From: an uncultured beta proteobacterium
GTDB taxonomy: Bacteria > Pseudomonadota > Gammaproteobacteria > Burkholderiales > Burkholderiaceae_C
Length of the DNA stretch: 8,304 bases
NCBI GenBank assembly: GCA_903885415.1
Contig: CAISIP010000574.1
Span: 1 to 8,304, forward strand
Direction of reading: 5' to 3'
In this document: positions 6,467 to 8,304 of the stretch, piece after piece
Numbering within the stretch: position 1 is the stretch's first letter
Layout of the letters: every line of letters starts with the position of its first letter
Position numbers and translations under genes: made by a program
Notes under the pieces: model-generated
Databases searched by the model: none
What the model was told of the DNA's origin: nothing
What the model saw: only the letters and a program-made list of their open reading frames with translations

Positions 6467-7248
6467 GTTTCATGGACCGAGATGGTGGCGTTGCTGCTGC
6501 CGACCTGCGAGATGTCCATCTGGTACTCGTACCGGTCGGGCCGGTACAGGCCGTGCAGCCACTGGACCGGGCGGTCGGCACGGTCGTAGACCACGCGGCG
6601 CACCGCCAGCAGCGCGGCGCCCACCGGCACCGCCAGCCGCCCAGCGACCGCAGCGTCAGCCTGCCGTGCCGACAGGGTCTGCTGCGCGCGGCCGAGTTCG
6701 ACGCCGAATTCCTCGAGCAGACGCAGGATCGGCTTTTTCGCCAGGTCGTTGCGGCCGAAATGGCGTGCCAAGTCCTCCGGCACATAGGTCGTGATGTGCG
6801 ACAGCGGGCCGTCTGGCAGGCTGCGCAGCCGCACGCCTTTACGAACCTTGGCGCCTGGCGCGATCTGCAGCGCGTCGGCGACGCTTTGCGACGCGCTGAT
6901 GCTGCGCCACTCCAGCACCCTGACCGAGGTGCGCAGGCTGGCGCTGACGATATTCTCGAGCAGCCCGCTCAGCCTGGTCGGACGCGAACGCGCTGTGCGG
7001 GCCATCGGCCCGCACGACCCGGCGACCGCGCCTTGGGCGGGCCGGGTCCCGCGGCCGGCTTGGCGGATGATCAGGCCTTCCAGAGAAAGTTGTTCGAGCG
7101 CGCGACGTACCGTCACACGGCCGGCGCCGAACTGCCGGCTCAGCGCGAGCTCGGACGGCAGGCCGGCTGCAAACGACCCCTCCTGCAACTGCTCGCGCAG
7201 CACCAGATAGACTTGGTGGTACTTGGGAAGCGGGAGCGAGGCAGCCAC
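6454..7248 (-). CDS. GntR-family transcriptional regulator, HutC/UTRA subfamily
   Basis: With a GTG start at 7248 the protein has 264 residues, close to the usual 240-260 for HutC-type regulators. The winged helix-turn-helix spans about 10-68, with the wing-linked LPSE at 30-33, the recognition helix segment VTVRRAL at 45-51 and the closing EGLIIRQAGRGT at 57-68. A UTRA effector-binding domain fills about 92-255. Such proteins usually repress an operon until a pathway ligand, often a carboxylate or sugar derivative, binds. The frame stays open upstream to 7416, but that would overlap the AtuA-family gene by over 150 bases with unconserved, Arg-rich residues. The GTG lies 11 nt after the AtuA stop and just before the typical PKYHQVY entry, though no clear Shine-Dalgarno is seen. 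Lying inside the operon, it probably controls its own unit; the operator should be upstream, outside the window. Confidence 0.87.
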   Translation of the reverse strand: MAASLPLPKYHQVYLVLREQLQEGSFAAGLPSELALSRQFGAGRVTVRRALEQLSLEGLIIRQAGRGTRPAQGAVAGSCGPMARTARSRPTRLSGLLENIVSASLRTSVRVLEWRSISASQSVADALQIAPGAKVRKGVRLRSLPDGPLSHITTYVPEDLARHFGRNDLAKKPILRLLEEFGVELGRAQQTLSARQADAAVAGRLAVPVGAALLAVRRVVYDRADRPVQWLHGLYRPDRYEYQMDISQVGSSNATISVHETLSG

Positions 7249-7259
7249 GCAAAGAGCGG

Positions 7260-8304
7260 TCAGTGCAGCGCTGCGCCGCGCAGGTCGACGCTGTGGAGCT
7301 GAAAAATCTGCTTCATCGGCGCGTCGTGCATCACGTGGTACAGGACAAAGCGGTAGGCATCGTTGGCGTCGAGCTCGCTCGGTGTGAAAGCAAAAGCCAG
7401 GTTGCCTGCGGTGCACAGTCGCCCCGCATAGGCATGGTGCAGCAGGTTTTGCTTAAAAACCCCGGCCACCGTTCGCGCGAGTGCGGCGCTGGGGGCAATG
7501 CACTCGATCACCAGACCGGCCTCGTGCGCGCTGTGCTGCTGCGCGGGCAGGGTGCGCACGGCGCCCTGTCCATAGATATGCGGGTGCAGCGACCAGTCGC
7601 CGGGCAGCAGTTGGCGTACCCGCTGCTGCACCGCGTCGATCACTTGCGGCAACTGCGCCAGCAGCACCGGATCGGCCACGCCGGCGATCAGCACGCAGCG
7701 CGCACCTAGCAGCGCTGCGCCTTCAATCTTGAGCGTCGGTATCGGCCGGGCGCGGAACTGTGCGCCGCTGACGCGGGTGCGGTGGGCGTCGAGTGCGTGG
7801 TAGCGCGCGCCGCGCAGCAGCAGCGTTCCGGTGGGCTCTTCGACCTCGAAGGGGTCGGCCTGTTCGTATAGCGCGTGCGCTGCCACCGAAGCCGGCGTGG
7901 CGTGCGCATCCGGGTTCATGCTCTCGAGCGTGAAGCCGTCCATGTCGAGCTCGGCCAGCATCGCGTCGCGTCCGCCCGGGCTGCAGCACAGCGAGGTGCA
8001 TTCGATGATCTTGGCCATCTGCAGGCACAGCGCCACCGGGTAGCCGAGCATCTCGGGCAGCGCTGCAAAAATGGCGGTGTCGCAGCAGCGCCCGGCGATC
8101 AGCACGTCGGGTCCGTTGTGCAGTGCGCGCGTGAGCGTTTCGGTTCCGCACTGCCCGACGATGTGGCTGCACGCGAGCACATCGTCCACGCTAGGCTCGG
8201 CCATCGCGCCGATCGGCCGCAGCCGGCCAGTGTGCAACGCATCTATCACCTGCGCGGGTTGCAGGTCACTGCGGATGGTCCCCAGCCGGAAGTTCAGACC
8301 GCGC
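7260..8304 (-). CDS. AtuA-family (DUF1446, acyclic terpene utilization) protein, N-terminus cut by window edge
   Basis: The last 347 residues of a protein usually about 450 long are present; the frame stays open to the right edge. A GTG at 8249 is internal, because the codons upstream continue sensibly without a stop. Family landmarks in order: VLIAGRCCDTAIFAA, AAHALYEQADPFEVEEPTG, the TRVSGAQF segment, a LKIEGAALLGAR stretch, and near the end TAGNLAFAFTPSELDANDAYRF. These match the pattern of DUF1446/AtuA proteins, named after a Pseudomonas acyclic terpene utilisation cluster; their biochemical function is not established as far as I know. No small DUF4387 companion gene is seen here, although one often accompanies this family. 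The gene precedes the regulator by 11 nt and looks like an early gene of the catabolic operon. It may be a substrate-tailoring enzyme; that is inference from position only. Confidence 0.85.
   Translation of the reverse strand, partial: RGLNFRLGTIRSDLQPAQVIDALHTGRLRPIGAMAEPSVDDVLACSHIVGQCGTETLTRALHNGPDVLIAGRCCDTAIFAALPEMLGYPVALCLQMAKIIECTSLCCSPGGRDAMLAELDMDGFTLESMNPDAHATPASVAAHALYEQADPFEVEEPTGTLLLRGARYHALDAHRTRVSGAQFRARPIPTLKIEGAALLGARCVLIAGVADPVLLAQLPQVIDAVQQRVRQLLPGDWSLHPHIYGQGAVRTLPAQQHSAHEAGLVIECIAPSAALARTVAGVFKQNLLHHAYAGRLCTAGNLAFAFTPSELDANDAYRFVLYHVMHDAPMKQIFQLHSVDLRGAALH

Noticed and set aside
6076..7302. Plus-strand open frame of 408 codons opposite the regulator and hydro-lyase start
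   Set aside because: No family motif, and it lies fully antisense to conserved genes; shadow frame.
7249..7416. N-terminal extension of the GntR regulator
   Set aside because: It lies mostly inside the AtuA-family coding region and the residues are Arg-rich without similarity to GntR proteins; the GTG at 7248 fits the family length.
8247..8249. GTG as the start of the AtuA-family gene
   Set aside because: The frame continues open to the window edge and the family has roughly 100 more N-terminal residues, so this is an internal Val.

Overview
This is a GC-rich window (roughly two thirds G+C by eye) that reads like a proteobacterium, most likely a beta- or gammaproteobacterium. The clues are the GC-driven shadow reading frames, the HutC-type GntR regulator, the long LOG-family protein and the gene types. 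I cannot name a genus. Every gene I can support lies on the minus strand, so transcription runs from high to low coordinates. Eight protein genes fill almost the whole window. The first in transcription order (AtuA/DUF1446 family) loses its N-terminus at the right edge. The last (LOG family) loses its C-terminus at the left edge.

Region A (8304 down to 2267) looks like one catabolic operon. In transcription order it holds an AtuA/DUF1446 protein, a GntR/HutC regulator, the large and small subunits of an aconitase-superfamily (LeuC/LeuD-like) hydro-lyase, a FAD-dependent dehydrogenase of the fumarate reductase/tricarballylate dehydrogenase/ketosteroid dehydrogenase type, and an isocitrate lyase/PEP mutase-superfamily C-C lyase. 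The gaps are 11, 54, 40, -4 and 59 nt. Chemically the set reads as dehydrogenate, hydrate, cleave: a saturated di- or tricarboxylate becomes an alkene, then a 2-hydroxy acid, then two smaller acids. Known precedents for parts of this logic are dimethylmaleate hydratase plus 2,3-dimethylmalate lyase in nicotinate fermentation, and tricarballylate dehydrogenase feeding aconitate to aconitase. This combination with an AtuA-family protein and its own GntR regulator is not a pathway I can name. It is the most interesting part of the window.

Region B (2266-2130) is the only sizeable gap, 137 nt. It holds small inverted repeats but no clear sigma-70 promoter, and it separates the two units.

Region C (2129 down to 1) is a second, unrelated unit. 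A metallo-beta-lactamase/beta-CASP protein of the RNA-processing type is translationally coupled through an ATGA overlap to a large LOG-family (TIGR00730-type) nucleotide-hydrolase-like protein. Together they suggest RNA or nucleotide turnover.

No tRNA, rRNA, CRISPR array, insertion sequence, transporter or attachment site was seen.
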